This document shows positions 35,536 to 48,300 of a stretch of 64,000 bases of DNA, piece after piece. Location of the stretch: NCBI GenBank assembly GCA_003116995.1, contig BDSL01000052.1, forward strand, positions 1 through 64,000, in the 5' to 3' direction. Made by a program: the position numbers and the translations under genes. Numbering within the stretch: position 1 is the first letter of the stretch; the number at the start of each line of letters is the position of its first letter. Source of the DNA: Yamagishiella unicocca (lineage: Eukaryota > Chlorophyta > Chlorophyceae > Chlamydomonadales > Volvocaceae). The notes below the pieces were generated by a model that made no database searches, was not told the origin of the DNA, and saw only the letters and a list, made by a program, of their open reading frames with translations.

Positions 35536-37151
35536 CAAACGCAGCTCTCCAGGGCGGCGATGCCACGTTTCGCAGACGGAGAGACGTCGGCAGATGGAAG
35601 CCCCAGACGCTGGCGTTAAACACTCGTATCGTCCTAATAACACTTACGTGAAGTCAACACTTGTAATTTGTCATTAGATGGAGAATGCAGCACTGGCGTG
35701 TATAGCTTTTTGGCGCGCACTTGACTGTCGTCCATGTCGTATCGTTGTACGTATGATGCGCACACACCACAAACCGCGACAGCTTTCCGCATCACCCGCA
35801 TGTAGTAACGACATTCGCAGCCTTTCGAGGAAACGTTTGCTTAGGCAGCTTTCGATAGTCGTTAACTGGACGAGATGTTGCAACCGGTTCTGCCTTAAGT
35901 CAGCCAAGTCCATGCGTGACATGTAGTATCGGTCGCATGTTTAAAAGCTTACATAGGTTATGCGTGACTGGCCAACTTTGTTTGTGCGTTTCGTAAGATA
36001 CCCGACGCGATGCATCTAACAGCCTCATTTGATTGGTACCGGGCTCCAGCAGGTGACCAGGGCGACTCGGGGTGGCTCGGATTAACGTAACGGCGCCCCG
36101 CTTGGCAGGACGCAAACTGTGTGCAGATCATCATCAGCACGTCAGCCCCCATAAAACTGTTGGTCGTGCTCATGCACGAAACTGTGTCAGCCCCATCCCT
36201 GATGGGGTAGGCGATTTCCACCATGCCGTGCACGATCCACATCAAAAACAGTAGGCACCGTGATTCGCCGGCAGTAGCCACCTTGACTCGCTCACGTCAG
36301 GTGCTGCGCGTATGTGTTGCCCAAGCAAGCTCTGTGGCACGAGGGAAACCTCCCGCCCGACCGGAAGCTCGGAGGAAGCAAGCATGCAGCAGCGAGCGTG
36401 ATCAAGGGAGCCAAAGCAAGCGACGTGCACCGAGGCGGGGCAGCGGAGCTCCCAAGCAAGGCAGGTAGGGTGAGCCCAAGCCAGCATTTGGGCCCACCCT
36501 TGGTGCCATACAGCGTGTTGCGGCGTGCAGATTGTCAGCTGGCCAAAGCACCCGCTAGGGGGCTGCTAGCAACGGCATTGAATGGCGCCAAGTTCCAGCA
36601 GGTGACACGGCCGTGTTGTCGGGCGTTACATTCCACTACTGGCAGTTCCGAGCATGCAAACCGGACATGCACATCATTGGCTCTCGTAAGACTTCGGTAA
36701 CCGGCAATCCTTCAATGCTTTGGCTGATGTATAGTTATGTGCCATTACGGGTACCCTTGGGTACTCAAGAGTCCAGACCACCACCGGCAATAGGCGCATT
36801 GATTTGCTTTGAGGCGAAACTGGTTGCGTCAAAATTTCCCCCACGAAGGCCATTAACCAAGTTTCAATCACACGTGGGTCCCGGGGTCCGGTTCGGCGCG
36901 ACACTCAGTTGACCGTTTTCCGGAGTCGTACAATTGACAGGACGCGCAGAACTTTTGAAACAGGGCAGTCACTGCTATTATTAGTGATGGGAAGCAGACA
37001 AAGTTCGACCAACCTTAAGTACCGGTGGTGTTCTTACCGTATACAATTGGATCCTTGGGACTGGGGTTTCATCCAACTCCATATCACAAGGTTCTAGTTG
37101 CTGACCTGCTCAAAACTAACCTTGGTGGTATATAGCTCTGTAGCGTGAACG
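35536..37151. promoter_or_regulatory. Divergent interval, MUTYH and CCDC130-like genes
   Basis: This 1.6 kb lies between two outward-facing start codons and must hold both promoters and 5' UTRs. Short open frames around 36.3-36.7 kb have no recognisable content. Confidence 0.4.
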
Positions 37152-40035
37152 ATGTCGTCGCTGGCCGCTGCCAGGGCAGACAACTTTTATTATCCGCCGG
37201 ATTTTGACCCGCAGAAGCACCAGACGCTAAACAAGGTTAGTTTGAAATATATATGTAACTGCGATTCTGGGCCTGTGTTCTAGTTCGCCTGCGCATCCCT
37301 GAGTTAGGACTTCGTTGCTCTGCAGCATGAGCTCCAGAAAATCTTCTTTCTTTAATGCATAACGACATGGCAATTATGAACGTGTGCTTCTGTTCTGCGC
37401 ATGAACCTGTGTGTAGTACAATGGCCAACACCCACTGCGCGAGCGTGCGGCAAAGTTGGATCAAGGCATCCTGGTCATCAGGTGCGTCGTCGAGTATTGC
37501 GTATTCCTCGTACCGTGGTGTTGCAGTGGGCGGCCACTGCCGCTTTGAGGGGTTAGGGGCGTGGACGATTGGGGCGTGCGGGGTTGGGGCGTGCGGCAGC
37601 CAGCGGCATGGGAGGCTTGGGTGTCTGGCTGTAAGAGCATCGACTGACTTGCACCCCATGCATGACGCACTCGCATATCACCAAGCTGGTGGTGTACTTT
37701 CGCACCGCTGACATTATAATGCTGCATCGTCCTTTGAACGGAACGTCTTTCCTTACCTTACGTGTACACGGCGGTGGACGACGCGTACGGAACCCCGTAT
37801 GCCAGTTGTCCTTCCGGCCAACACACCTAGCAATTCACCAAACGGCGTTGGGTTGCCCTCCTGCTGGCAAATGCTAAGTACTCCGGTCTGCATCGCGCAA
37901 TGTGTCCCAGTCCACGCAGCGATTCAAAGCTTTGCAGAGCCGCTGCCGAATAGACGTTGTGAATCCCCGCACGGGGAACCTGCATGGCCGTTCAAGTTTG
38001 CCTGCGCCCCCTTAACAGTTTGTCCAATCCGGCAGCCCTCGTTCCTCAGCCCCAACGTCCCACGTTTCCCCAAGGTTATCCCTTCTCCCTAACACTCGCG
38101 CCATCCCATCCTATCACCCTTGACGCGCGTCCTGGATATCAGGTTTGAAGTCCCTTTCAACATCTGGTGCGACAAATGTGGCGAGCACATTGCCAAGGGC
38201 GAGCGCTTCAATGCCGAGAAGAAGGCCATCGGGCAATACCACTCCACCAAGATCCTCCAGTTCACCATGTCCCACCACTGCGGATGCAAGATAACCATCC
38301 AGACTGACCCCAAACGTGCTGAATACCTTGTAGTGGAGGGGGCCCGCAAAAAGGTAGGCACAAGCGGGGTGAGGGGCACCTGTGGGGCCGGCGGCTGCCT
38401 GACGTTGCTTCCAGATGCCTCCACTGGTGCGCAATCAACCGTAGCTCAGGATCTTGGGGAGGTGATTTTATGGCGGTTGCCCGGGCTTAGGCTAGGTTGA
38501 GCCAAGGCGGCTGCCCGATGCCTGGCTCAACCCATCCACCGGTGTGGCGGGCCGCACCATGGACCGTCGCATCACCGAACGCGCTACACCGCCCACTCGC
38601 GCAACGATACCGTCCCCGCAGGAGGAGAGCTACACCGCAGCGGACGCGGAAGTCATCGAGCTTCCGGATGAGGAGGAGCGCGAGCGCCGCGAGCGAGACC
38701 CGCTGTACCGCCTGGAGTACCAGCAGGTACGGAGTACCAGCGTCGTGCGTGACAGCCCTCATGCTGCTTGCCTGGCTGCTGCGCGAGCGGTGACTGGCCT
38801 TCTGCCTCTTTCACTCCTTACCAGCCTGCTGTTGAAGGACTGGCAGAGGGCAAGATAAGGTCTTGAGGGCTGTCTGTGCGCGCAGTGCAGTAGCACCTGT
38901 TATTCCTGAAGCGCTGATACCGTCCGCTGATCGTCCTGAAGCGCTGATACCGTCCGCTGATCGTTCCTGAAGCGCTGATACCGTCTGCTGTGACACACAG
39001 GGCGCCAAGGCCAAAGCGCTCAGCGCCGCAGAGCGCCTGGCGGCCATCCACGACGCCGTCGACGAGCGGGCAGCTGACCCCTTCTCCCTCAACCGGACCA
39101 TGCGGGCGGCGCTGCGTGGCGAAAAGCGGGCGGCCGCGGCGCTGGACGCGCGGCGGTCCGCGCTGGGGCTGCCTGAGGCGGTGCCACTGCTGCCTGCGGC
39201 CGAGAGCGACGGCCTTGCGGCACAGGTGGCCTTCCTCACGAGCTCTGCTCGCGCGGAGGCGGGCGCCGAGACGCGCCGCAAGAGGATTTTAGAACAAGAC
39301 ATTTTTGCTGCAGCTGCGGGAGGCGGCTGCAGGACAGTGGACGTGACACAGGCGGCAGCCAAACGGCAGGCGGTTGCTGTGTCTGTGGTGGCCGCCCGGG
39401 CGGTGGCCGCGAGCCGGCCGGCCTCCATGCTGCTGCCGCCGGAGAGAGACGGGCGTGGTGGCGCGTGGGGAAGTGGTGGAGCAGGGAGAAGTAGTGGCGC
39501 CGGTGGAAGTGGTGGTGAGGTCGTCGGTTCCATGGGGGCAGCCGTCAAGCAGCGACATCCAACGGCTGTGCGAGAGGCTGGCGAGCAGCATCCAAGGGCT
39601 GCCAATGCTGCAGGCAGCGATGCTGCCGGCGGGCGCGCGCGAGAGACGCCTCCTGCAGCCGTGCCGGCGGCTTGCAAGGCGCTCCACGGCGCAGGTAAAA
39701 GCGGCTCGGGAGGTGCAATGGGGGCAGCCATGGCGCCCGGCCCCCGGGCGCCTCCGGGGGCGGCGGCGCTGGCGGCGGCTGCCGCCGCTCGCGCTGGGAG
39801 GTCGTTCTTGCAGCCATCTCCCAGCAGCAGGGTGCCAGGAGGCAGTGGGGTGGGTGTCCGGCCTGGCGGGGTCAAGGCTGCTGGAAACCCGCCGGCAACC
39901 GTAATGGCATCGGGCGGAGCGGGGGGCACTGCAGGTGGCGTTAAGCGGTCCATTAGCGAGCGCGCGGCGGAGCTACAAAAGCGGCGGCAGGGCCCTGGGG
40001 GGGTTGGGCTGGCAGTGCGCAGGGCGGAGTCGTAG
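37152..40035 (+). CDS. YJU2B: CCDC130/YJU2B-family splicing factor
   Basis: Exons 37152-37235, 37417-37481, 38143-38353, 38622-38726 and 39001-40035 join in phase to 499 residues. The start MSSLAAARADNFYYPPDFDP is the plant CCDC130 signature. GQHPLRERAAKLDQGILVIR and FEVPFNIWCDKC follow, with the zinc-binding Cys pairs (CDKC and CGCK), RFNAEKKAIGQYHSTKI and IQTDPKRAEYLVVEGARKK. An acidic segment (ELPDEEERERRERDPLYRLEYQQ) precedes an Ala/Gly-rich, poorly conserved C-terminus. Family members (Cwc16/YJU2-like) act at the spliceosome catalytic steps in the nucleus. The large last exon is longer and of lower complexity than in plants. Confidence 0.95.
38908..38990. repeat. Three 30-bp repeats in the last CCDC130 intron
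   Basis: CCTGAAGCGCTGATACCGTC with a following CGCTGATCGT tail occurs three times in tandem, ending just before the acceptor of exon 5. Confidence 0.95.
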
Positions 40036-40078
40036 GTACGGTGCTGTTCGGATTGTTCGGATTGCTGGCCTCCACTTT

Positions 40079-40083
40079 TGTAA
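40079..40083 (+). terminator. TGTAA poly(A) signal of the CCDC130-like gene
   Basis: TGTAA lies 43 nt after the stop codon. Confidence 0.5.
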
Positions 40084-42240
40084 TCGGTGTGCGTGTGTTT
40101 TTATTTTCCGCTACATGGATACGTGTGGGAATGACACAGGGTGTCGCTCGGCGTTGGGACGAAATTCGGCGCTGGAAAGCGGTGGTAAGGCTCGGGAAGT
40201 GTTTAAGCTGACCTACCGTACATCTGTTGGACAAATTGGACCCGGTGTACGTGATTGCCGTCCGTAAGTTATTGGCTTACTGAGTAATAGAGACAAACTA
40301 CTGACCAAGCCGGGTTGCACTCCCAACTTGCACGTCTTGGTAACAAGGATGCGGAGGTGGAGCTGACGGAGGAAGCCGCGTTTGTTGTGCGCTGGTTGCC
40401 TTAACGACGGACGTCCTTTGGACTGCGGTGAAATGAGCGCGGCGGCACCGATGTGAACTCGTCTTGGATGCCCCCCCGGTCGTCTGAGACGTGTCATGTC
40501 GCGCGGTTTGCGGCAGTCTGATTCTAGGGACACAGTGTCAGTTAAAAGGTGCGACGAGACGCGGCGCAGCCGTGAGCCCCTGCAACGGCAGGGACGGCTG
40601 TGTACCAGAGATATGGATTTGCCAACCGGTCCATTCCAAAATGTTGCACGCTCTCATATTAGCATGAAGAGGAAGCTGTACAGAAGCCTCCCGTACCAAA
40701 AGGACAATCCTATATGTCGTCGCCCAGACAGAACCCGTAAGACGCAAGAGCCCGGGAAAGCCCTCGCTTGGCGATGCCGGGGTCGCCTCGTGACGCGCCA
40801 CCCTCGTCTCCCCCAGCAGCAGATCAACGTCCGTTTTTGGGTTGACGATATCACCTCGAAACCTACCTACCGAAATGCAATCGAGCTGCCTCCGATCAAT
40901 ACTAAGGCCCGCAGGCGTTGCTGATGCGGAGACTGCAAGCATTCCCCTAGATAGTGCTTAGATGCCCTAGATAGCGTAACGCGCGACTGCTTGCCGCCAT
41001 ATGCACATGATAATATGGCGACCAACACCGTGCCATAGCACCGGCCGTCTTCATTCCTTTATTGAAACAGTCCAGTCCATTGCGTCCGTATCCTTCCGTA
41101 TGCAAATCCCCAACGACGGCGCACCGAGCTAATGCCGGAGAGAAGCACAGATATGACCACAACAAATCGCAGGTCCAGCCCAGAAACCGTTTAACCCTAA
41201 ACCACACGCACAGGGAGCTCGGCGCCGGCGTGCAGTTGCTCGCCCTACCTCAGATGCCACCCGGAGTCCTCAAAAGCGCACTAGACCGACGCCGCCGCCT
41301 CGAATTGCGCGGGCAGCATTGCGTTACCAGCGGAAAGTACTTCAGGCCACTGCAAAGAATATTCCAGCCTGCCGCGAGCCGCACGCGTCCCGCCTTGATC
41401 ACCTGCCGTTGCCTCCTGAAGCCGCTGTCAGGCAGATCTGGGCTCTCCCACGATTCCGAGCGCCGCCTATGTACGGCACGGCACAACTCTTCAGCTCCTT
41501 AACCTTGCTTCCAGTCTAAAAGGCGGAAAGGCGGCCGACGACGTTGCCTCGATTATAGCAGGTAAGGGCATGCACGCCTTGCTTCCCTTCAGTCCATAGA
41601 AATACCGGTACCCGCAGCCGCGCTGACGGATGCCACATGCCATGCCATGATGCCCGCAGCCACAAAGATGGGCATCGATCTACTTGATGTTTGCACCTCA
41701 CCACGCCGCCGCATGCAGCCAATTCCCGCATTTCTACACGCGCCAATGAGGCAATTATCTTTTTGATAAGTATTAAACCCCGTAGATCAATAGCGGTACC
41801 GTAAGACTGCAACAACTACATCCGCATTCACATAACACTTCCAGCAAGACCCAGTTAATGCCTGCGGAAACTGTAGGCCATCATTCTCTCCACAATGTCG
41901 CTACTTGGCTCCTGACACCCCACACCAAGATTCTAAACATGGATTGGACACAAGCCATCACGACATGGCACCGTCCCGCCAGCACGAGCGGTGCCTAATG
42001 CAACACGGTAGCCCGGCGATTCCATGCAGGCAGACTTGGCGCCGCGCTTATGCATTCCCACATTTCCAGCCTTTTCAAGTGGGGGGCCGCACGGGTCCTG
42101 CCTCCGGAGCTTCACGGCCCACGACGCACCTATAACAGCTCCGAAGCCGGCCTTCCTCCGCACGTGTGTCCCGTCTCACCATGCTCGTGTAAACTTTATG
42201 GGTGCTAAAATGCATTTCCTAGTACAACGTTTCCGCTATA
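40084..42240. other. Convergent intergenic interval, nothing recognised
   Basis: This lies between the 3' ends of the CCDC130-like gene and the TKL kinase. Open frames at 40496-40924 and 41062-41502 (plus) were examined. They lack domain resemblance and overlap equally long frames on the other strand. An unknown short gene cannot be excluded. Confidence 0.4.
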
Positions 42241-42245
42241 TTACA
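42241..42245 (-). terminator. TGTAA poly(A) signal of the TKL kinase
   Basis: TGTAA on the minus strand lies about 70 nt after the kinase stop codon. Confidence 0.5.
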
Positions 42246-42315
42246 CCGAATATTTATTTATATACCCTGCTTCTGCCCCGTCGCGCCGATCACCTATCGC
42301 CTGCGCTCTTGATCC

Positions 42316-45300
42316 TCACATGCGGTTGAGCAGCTGGCCGATGGCCGCCACCAGCTCTGACGACCGCGGCCGATCGCCAGGATCCGCGGCCCAACACCGC
42401 TGGGACAAGGACCTGTGGGGCACCGCGTGGGAGGCTCCAGTCGCTGCCGGAACCACCACACAAGCGAAGCATGCCGTGGCGGGCGTCCTGTCGCAGCCAG
42501 AAATTTATGACTTGGGCCAAGACGGGGGCACAGGACCACTCCAGAGCGCCTCGCGGCAAGGCTGTGTTTGCTGCTTTACAACCCGGTAGCCTTTCCAGGC
42601 CCAGCGGGGTGCGCTGCGTTTGCTTCACCGGTACCACCACGCCTCCACATGTAGACGGATGCCCCCAGCTTTAAGACGGACTTAGGCGGACGCCACACAC
42701 ACTCTTCGCCGGACAGATATACCCTCCTCCTTATCCAAACCCTCCACCCGTCCGTCCGTCCGTTTGCTTCTTTGCTTTCCAGCGTTCTGAGTAGCGCGCG
42801 GGGATGCACGGCACCGTGGCGTGGGGTGCTTGGCTAGGGCGCCAGCGTAGTTAACGGACGGTTAGCAGCAGCAAAGATACATGCAAAAGGTGATACCGTA
42901 TCCCGCCAGGTCGGCGCCACATGTAAGCCAGCTGGGCGCCTTCCCTACTCATGCAACAGCAAGGATTCCTTGCATCCCGTTGTTCCCTCCCCACCGGGAT
43001 TACGTGTAGGTTCATGGCGTGGCATTGCCCCTACCTGTACTGCACAGGCACGGTGTCCTCGAAGATGGGCCGCAGCCCCCGCCGTACCCCACGCGCAATG
43101 TTGTTGGGTTGGACCTGCGCCAGACGTGGGGAGGGGCTCGCTCGGCTCGCAAGCAACGTGCTAGGCGGCGAATCCACGCATCGATCCAGGGAAGGAGCAG
43201 ACATATGCGCGCCCACCTCTCTCCCTCAAGGCCAATGCCTACCTCCGGATATGGCCGTGTGCCGCAGGCGGTAAGCTCCCTGGATATGCCGCGAAATTGA
43301 GCAGCGAGCGAGGGCAGGGAGGGGGGGTAAGAAACCCGCGTAATGGCATGACAGGGCACTCGTTTGGGACGTACAATGCTACCAGACATTGGAGACGCAC
43401 CCAAACCAGTGTTCTCTTGTCAATCCCCCCGCGTACAACCAATTATGTTCGTAGTTATATTCCAGTCCATGTGACTTTGTCTCGGCCACTTACCACATCA
43501 GGATGCCAAAGCTGGGAAATTGGGAGGCGGTGCGCGGCAGTGCGCGGGTAGGAAGGAGGCACCGCGGCACAACGTTGTTATGGGGGTTAACTGGTTAACT
43601 GGTTATGGCGCAAGATGATGTCACGCCTCATGCACAAACAGACACGAAATGGCAACAGGCAACGTCTAAGAGGCAGTACCGTGACGCAGACGTATGAATC
43701 AGTTGGCGTATGCGACTTATGCATTTCGTGTACCTCAAACGACTGCAGGACTAGAACTAATACGAGGATGAGGCGGCCGAGGCCGAGGCCGTGGGATCCC
43801 CCCACCTGTAAACGTCGCTGCTGGCATCCAGGCGCGCAGCTGCATGTTCAATGGGGTTGTCACGTGGCGATAGAATTTGGTAACACGTCGTCGACGTCAT
43901 TTGAAAGGGCAGACCCTCGCTCGGTGTCACGCGGGTAACAGGAACAACGGGCGAAGCGGTAGCGCTGTGCGGTGCACATCGCCTCAGTAACTCCGCACAC
44001 GGACGACAGAGCCAGCAGTCCCCGCCCGCACAGTGCCAGCGATTCTCGAGACAACGGTCCCAACGCAAGGGGCTGTGGCAAGGCGCGACAACAACTCACG
44101 CTTCAGCCAGGACTCGGGAGCCATGTGGGTCACCCTGAAGAGCGTTCATCCATTGGGCGGGTCAATGCATGGCATCGATGAGGTCACACGCAGGGCAAGG
44201 GTGGGCCGCACAGTAACGTCACTTGCGGGAGGCGTGACTGGCGGATTGGTAAAGCCGCACGGCTTGCTGTGCAATATTATCGCCTAACAGGGGGGTGCGC
44301 GCAACGGTAACCGTGCCGCGGTGCTGCGCGCTGCGAGCAGAGCCTGACACAAAATAACACGTATCGAAGCGCAGGTTCGAACAGGGTTCGCACGTCAAGT
44401 TTCCATGCCTCATGCCAAAGCCAGGCTGCTATAATGGCGGAGCATTTGGCCCTAGCCCGATGCACAGGAGCTTACGCAGAAGCAGCGCAGGCACAGTTTT
44501 CCATATCACAACTCCCAAGGTCGCGTAATGCGGCGATGTCCCCAGGACAGCGTAGGGCGGCCGCTAGCCGCACGTGCGCATTTCGAGGCGCTGTGTGCGC
44601 CAGGCGGATGGCCCAATCACAATGCGCGCATGGGACAATGACTCAGGTCTCCGGCCAAGGTGAGAACATACTCACGTGCCGCAGGTCTCGTCCATGAACG
44701 CAAAGGGCTCTCCGCCACTGCTCTCATCTCCCGGCTGCGGTGACACGCAAAAGACGGCGTCGGGCAACGGTTGCGAGCTGCCGTACTGTTCAACAGGCTA
44801 TCGCGGGCAGCAGCTCAGCGTGGTGTCGGCGGGCCTGGTGCCGCTGTTGCGGGGAAAGACAACACACACTTGCAAGCATGGCAAAAACCAGACCCCGTGC
44901 AGCAGTCGCGGCTGTCGCGCCTCGAAAGGGTTGCATACCTGGTTCAACAGCGTGACAAATCCGAAATCTGCGCGCAAGGTGTCGTCGGCAGGAAGTGGGG
45001 CAAGTTCGGCGGCTATACAACTGGCGGTAGAACACACGTTACGACGGCCGGAAGGGCACCAAAACAGTACGCGAAAGCGGAATATTGCCGAAATGCCGAA
45101 ACGTGTTTCCGCGGGCTCGGCCGTCGGCCATCGCAATAGGCACCGATGGCCGTCAAGGAGGCGCAGCTGGGACGGCTGCAACACTGCACAAGGAGGACAA
45201 GTCCGAAGCCGGCAGGAAGAAGCCGCAAGGACAGAACGAGCGCGCCGATAATCGACTGCGGATTACAATCGAAAGGCGGGACGTGTACGTACCTGCCAGC

Positions 45301-48300
45301 TTGGCGGTGAAACCGCGCGGGTCCAATGTATTGGTCTTGAGCAACACGTTGGCCGGCTTGAGGTCTACAGAATTGCCAAGCGGGCGGAAGCGACATGGAA
45401 CCACGTTGGTGGTTCAGCAGAGAGCATCTTTAGAATCCCGATGAGTCCAAAAGGAGAGGTTTATGCGGGCGCCAGAATTACACCGAATGTCTGTCACGCA
45501 AGCAAGCCCACCATCCACTTTAGTCACCTATTCCGTCCTTACTGCAACAATTCGCGTACCGCGGTGGATGACGTTGTTGGCGTGGAGATGGCGCAGGGCC
45601 ATTGCCACGTCCAGAAGCGTCATCAGGATACCCTGCATGTTATGGAAAAGACAACCTGTAACGGACTGGACCCTACATCAGGCCAAACCGATCGAGGGGC
45701 TTATGTAAGGCATTTCGACCTCTGCCGCCCTCACCTTGAAGTCCAAAACGTGCGAAGGCTTGGCGGCGACGGAAGGGAGGTGCAAAGACCTCTTGTCGCT
45801 CACTGGGACCATCGTCGGGAAGGTGTGTTTCTGTAGGGCGCTCCCCAGGCACCCCTTGTCACACCACTCGCATACGATGGCCACGCATATGGGCGGCGCG
45901 TCGGCTGCAGGAAGCGAGAGCAGCAGCGCGCGGATGGGCGCAGAAGCCGGGGCAGGCAAAGCATGGTTACGGTATAGGAAAGGGAGGCTCCCTCAGGACC
46001 AGAGGGCTGTTCACGAGGGACCAGACCGTCTTTTCCAGAGCCGGCGGCGCACACCTCCGGCCTAGACCAACCGACCCGCGGTTTAGCTTGCCAAGCGACC
46101 GACGAAGACGACAGGAGACGGGATTCGCGCGGGCGTGAACCAGCTCGTGCACGCAAAAGACAGCGCACCAACTACCTTACAACCCGGTGTTGACAGGGAC
46201 ACTGCACGCCGCTCACCGGCGTCCGTCTCGGTATGATCCAATGGCCTCAGGAAGAAGCGCTCGGTGCCGTCCGGCTGTGCCCTGCGCCCAAGCGTGATGT
46301 TGCTGAAGGTGCTGTACACCTGCGACGTGGACAGGCACGAGGGGCTCTCGAACGGTTGAGAAGGAAATGAGGGAGTTTGAGACAAGAAAGTTCGAGATCA
46401 GTACTGCTGATAACGCCGCACTTCCAGCCTTCGACAGGCGGGGCGGCGACCTTGGAAATGGAAGCCTCAGACGATCCGCCGGCCGGCAGAAGACGCAGCC
46501 GTCTAGGAACACGCTAGGACCCGCGCTCAGCATCAAGGCAGTGACGTCATGCCGACTAGCAGACAGCAGCCCAGCAGAAATCATCGCCCGTCAACGTCGT
46601 GGACTGGCAAGGACGCCATCCGTTGACGAGACAGCGCGAGAATCTAATCTTGCTCTTGGAACAAGCCTGAAGCCGGTAACGCAAGGTGCAGGACTTGCCT
46701 GCATGATGTTGGGGTGGCTGATGCTCGTCATCGCAGCGAGCTCCATCGCGTTACGCAGGAGCGCCCGACGCGCGGCCAGCTGCTTGCCAACGAGCCTACC
46801 GTCGGGTTGGTCTTTGTCGGTGGAATCCCCGTCCTCGCTCGGTTGGTCGGCGTCGATCGCGACCTTGACTGTGCTGTCGGTTTCGTCGACATCATCGACC
46901 TGCGAGGGGTACGGTATCCGTCGCGAATGACGAAACCCTCGCCGCTAACTGATCACAGCACGCAGTAACAAATTTGCAAAGGACGCATCACCGCCCGCGC
47001 TATCACGCCCGCGGGCTTCCTCTCTACCCCGTATCGAGCCCGACAGCACACAAGTTTGCCAAGTGCTACATGGCCCTCGCTCTCACGTCCGGCATCTCCA
47101 TCAACTGCGCCGCGTGATGAGGACAGGGGCCACCGGGCCGAGGACGTGGCAGCAAACGCCGCCCGGCAGCAGCACATCGGCATCGGATGGGAGGCAGGGA
47201 GAAGGGCAAGGGAAGGGGCAGAGGGAGGTGCATATAGACGATCAGGGCGCCTCAATGTGCAAGCATGGCTGCGTGCCCGAATACGGGGCTTATGCAATAA
47301 CGGCCGCTCAGCCACGGCACCGCACGTCCGCAACCCCCCACACCACACGTCTGTTAAAAACGGTTTTTTCACGCATCCACGGGTCTTCCTCGAAACCCAC
47401 ACCACGCAGCACAGCGCACCGCAGCGCAATCCCCTGGTTCCGCCGGCCTGGCTCGCACCTTGATCGCGCAGTCCAGCGTCCCCATGGTGCCCTTGAAAAC
47501 CACGGCGCAGCCCCCGTGCCCCAGCTGGCTATGCAGCTCCAGCTGCGCCAGGTCGCTCTGGTCTGCCGTGAGGTTGGAGAAGTTGTGGGAGGACGCTGTG
47601 CACGTTTTGGCCCCCCTGCATATGTCGACAGAATCGAAGAGGAGCGGTGTTACTGTAACATGGACAGTCTCCAGCACGCACGAGGTATCCCTCGTTTTCG
47701 GCTGCGGCTGAGTGACCTCCGTCGGTTTTAGCCGCGGCTGAGCGGCCTCCCGCGGTTTCAGGCCACCTAGGTGTGCATGGCCACCCAGGTTTGTGCATGG
47801 TGCCTGCCCCTCTCCCCCGCCCCAGCAACGCGCATCCAGATCGCACCTGTTATAGCTGGCTGCGGCTGCAGCTGCGGCTACGGCCGCGTCCGCGCGGGCG
47901 TTGCTGATGCTGTTCTGCATGCTTGCGACCAGCAGAGGCATCTGCGCCCGCAGGGTGTTGTGCGCTGCAGCCAGGGGAATGGGTCGGGACGGGATTCGAT
48001 ACAGGGTTTGCACCACACAGCACGTCACGGTTCGTCCGCCGCAGATCCGTAGGCAAAACGCGGCAGGTCCCCCTCCGCCCCGCACACAGCTGCAACTGCA
48101 GTGGAGAGCCGCTTTGGCCTGGCGCCATGCACCCCGGGCCCGGGTCACCTTGGTCGAGCTCCTCCATGTGGATCACGTTTGTGCTGCGACTGTAGCAGTC
48201 GCCGCCCGTCGCAAGCGCAGGGTGGTTGGAGCCCGCCAAGGCGCTGTAGCGGCCGGACATCAGTGACGTCATCGCCGCCGTGTTTTCGGCCATGCCGTGT

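Noticed and set aside
40496..41519. Plus-strand ORFs between the CCDC130-like gene and the kinase
   Set aside because: Basic, low-information sequence with equally open opposite-strand frames. No conserved segment was recognised.
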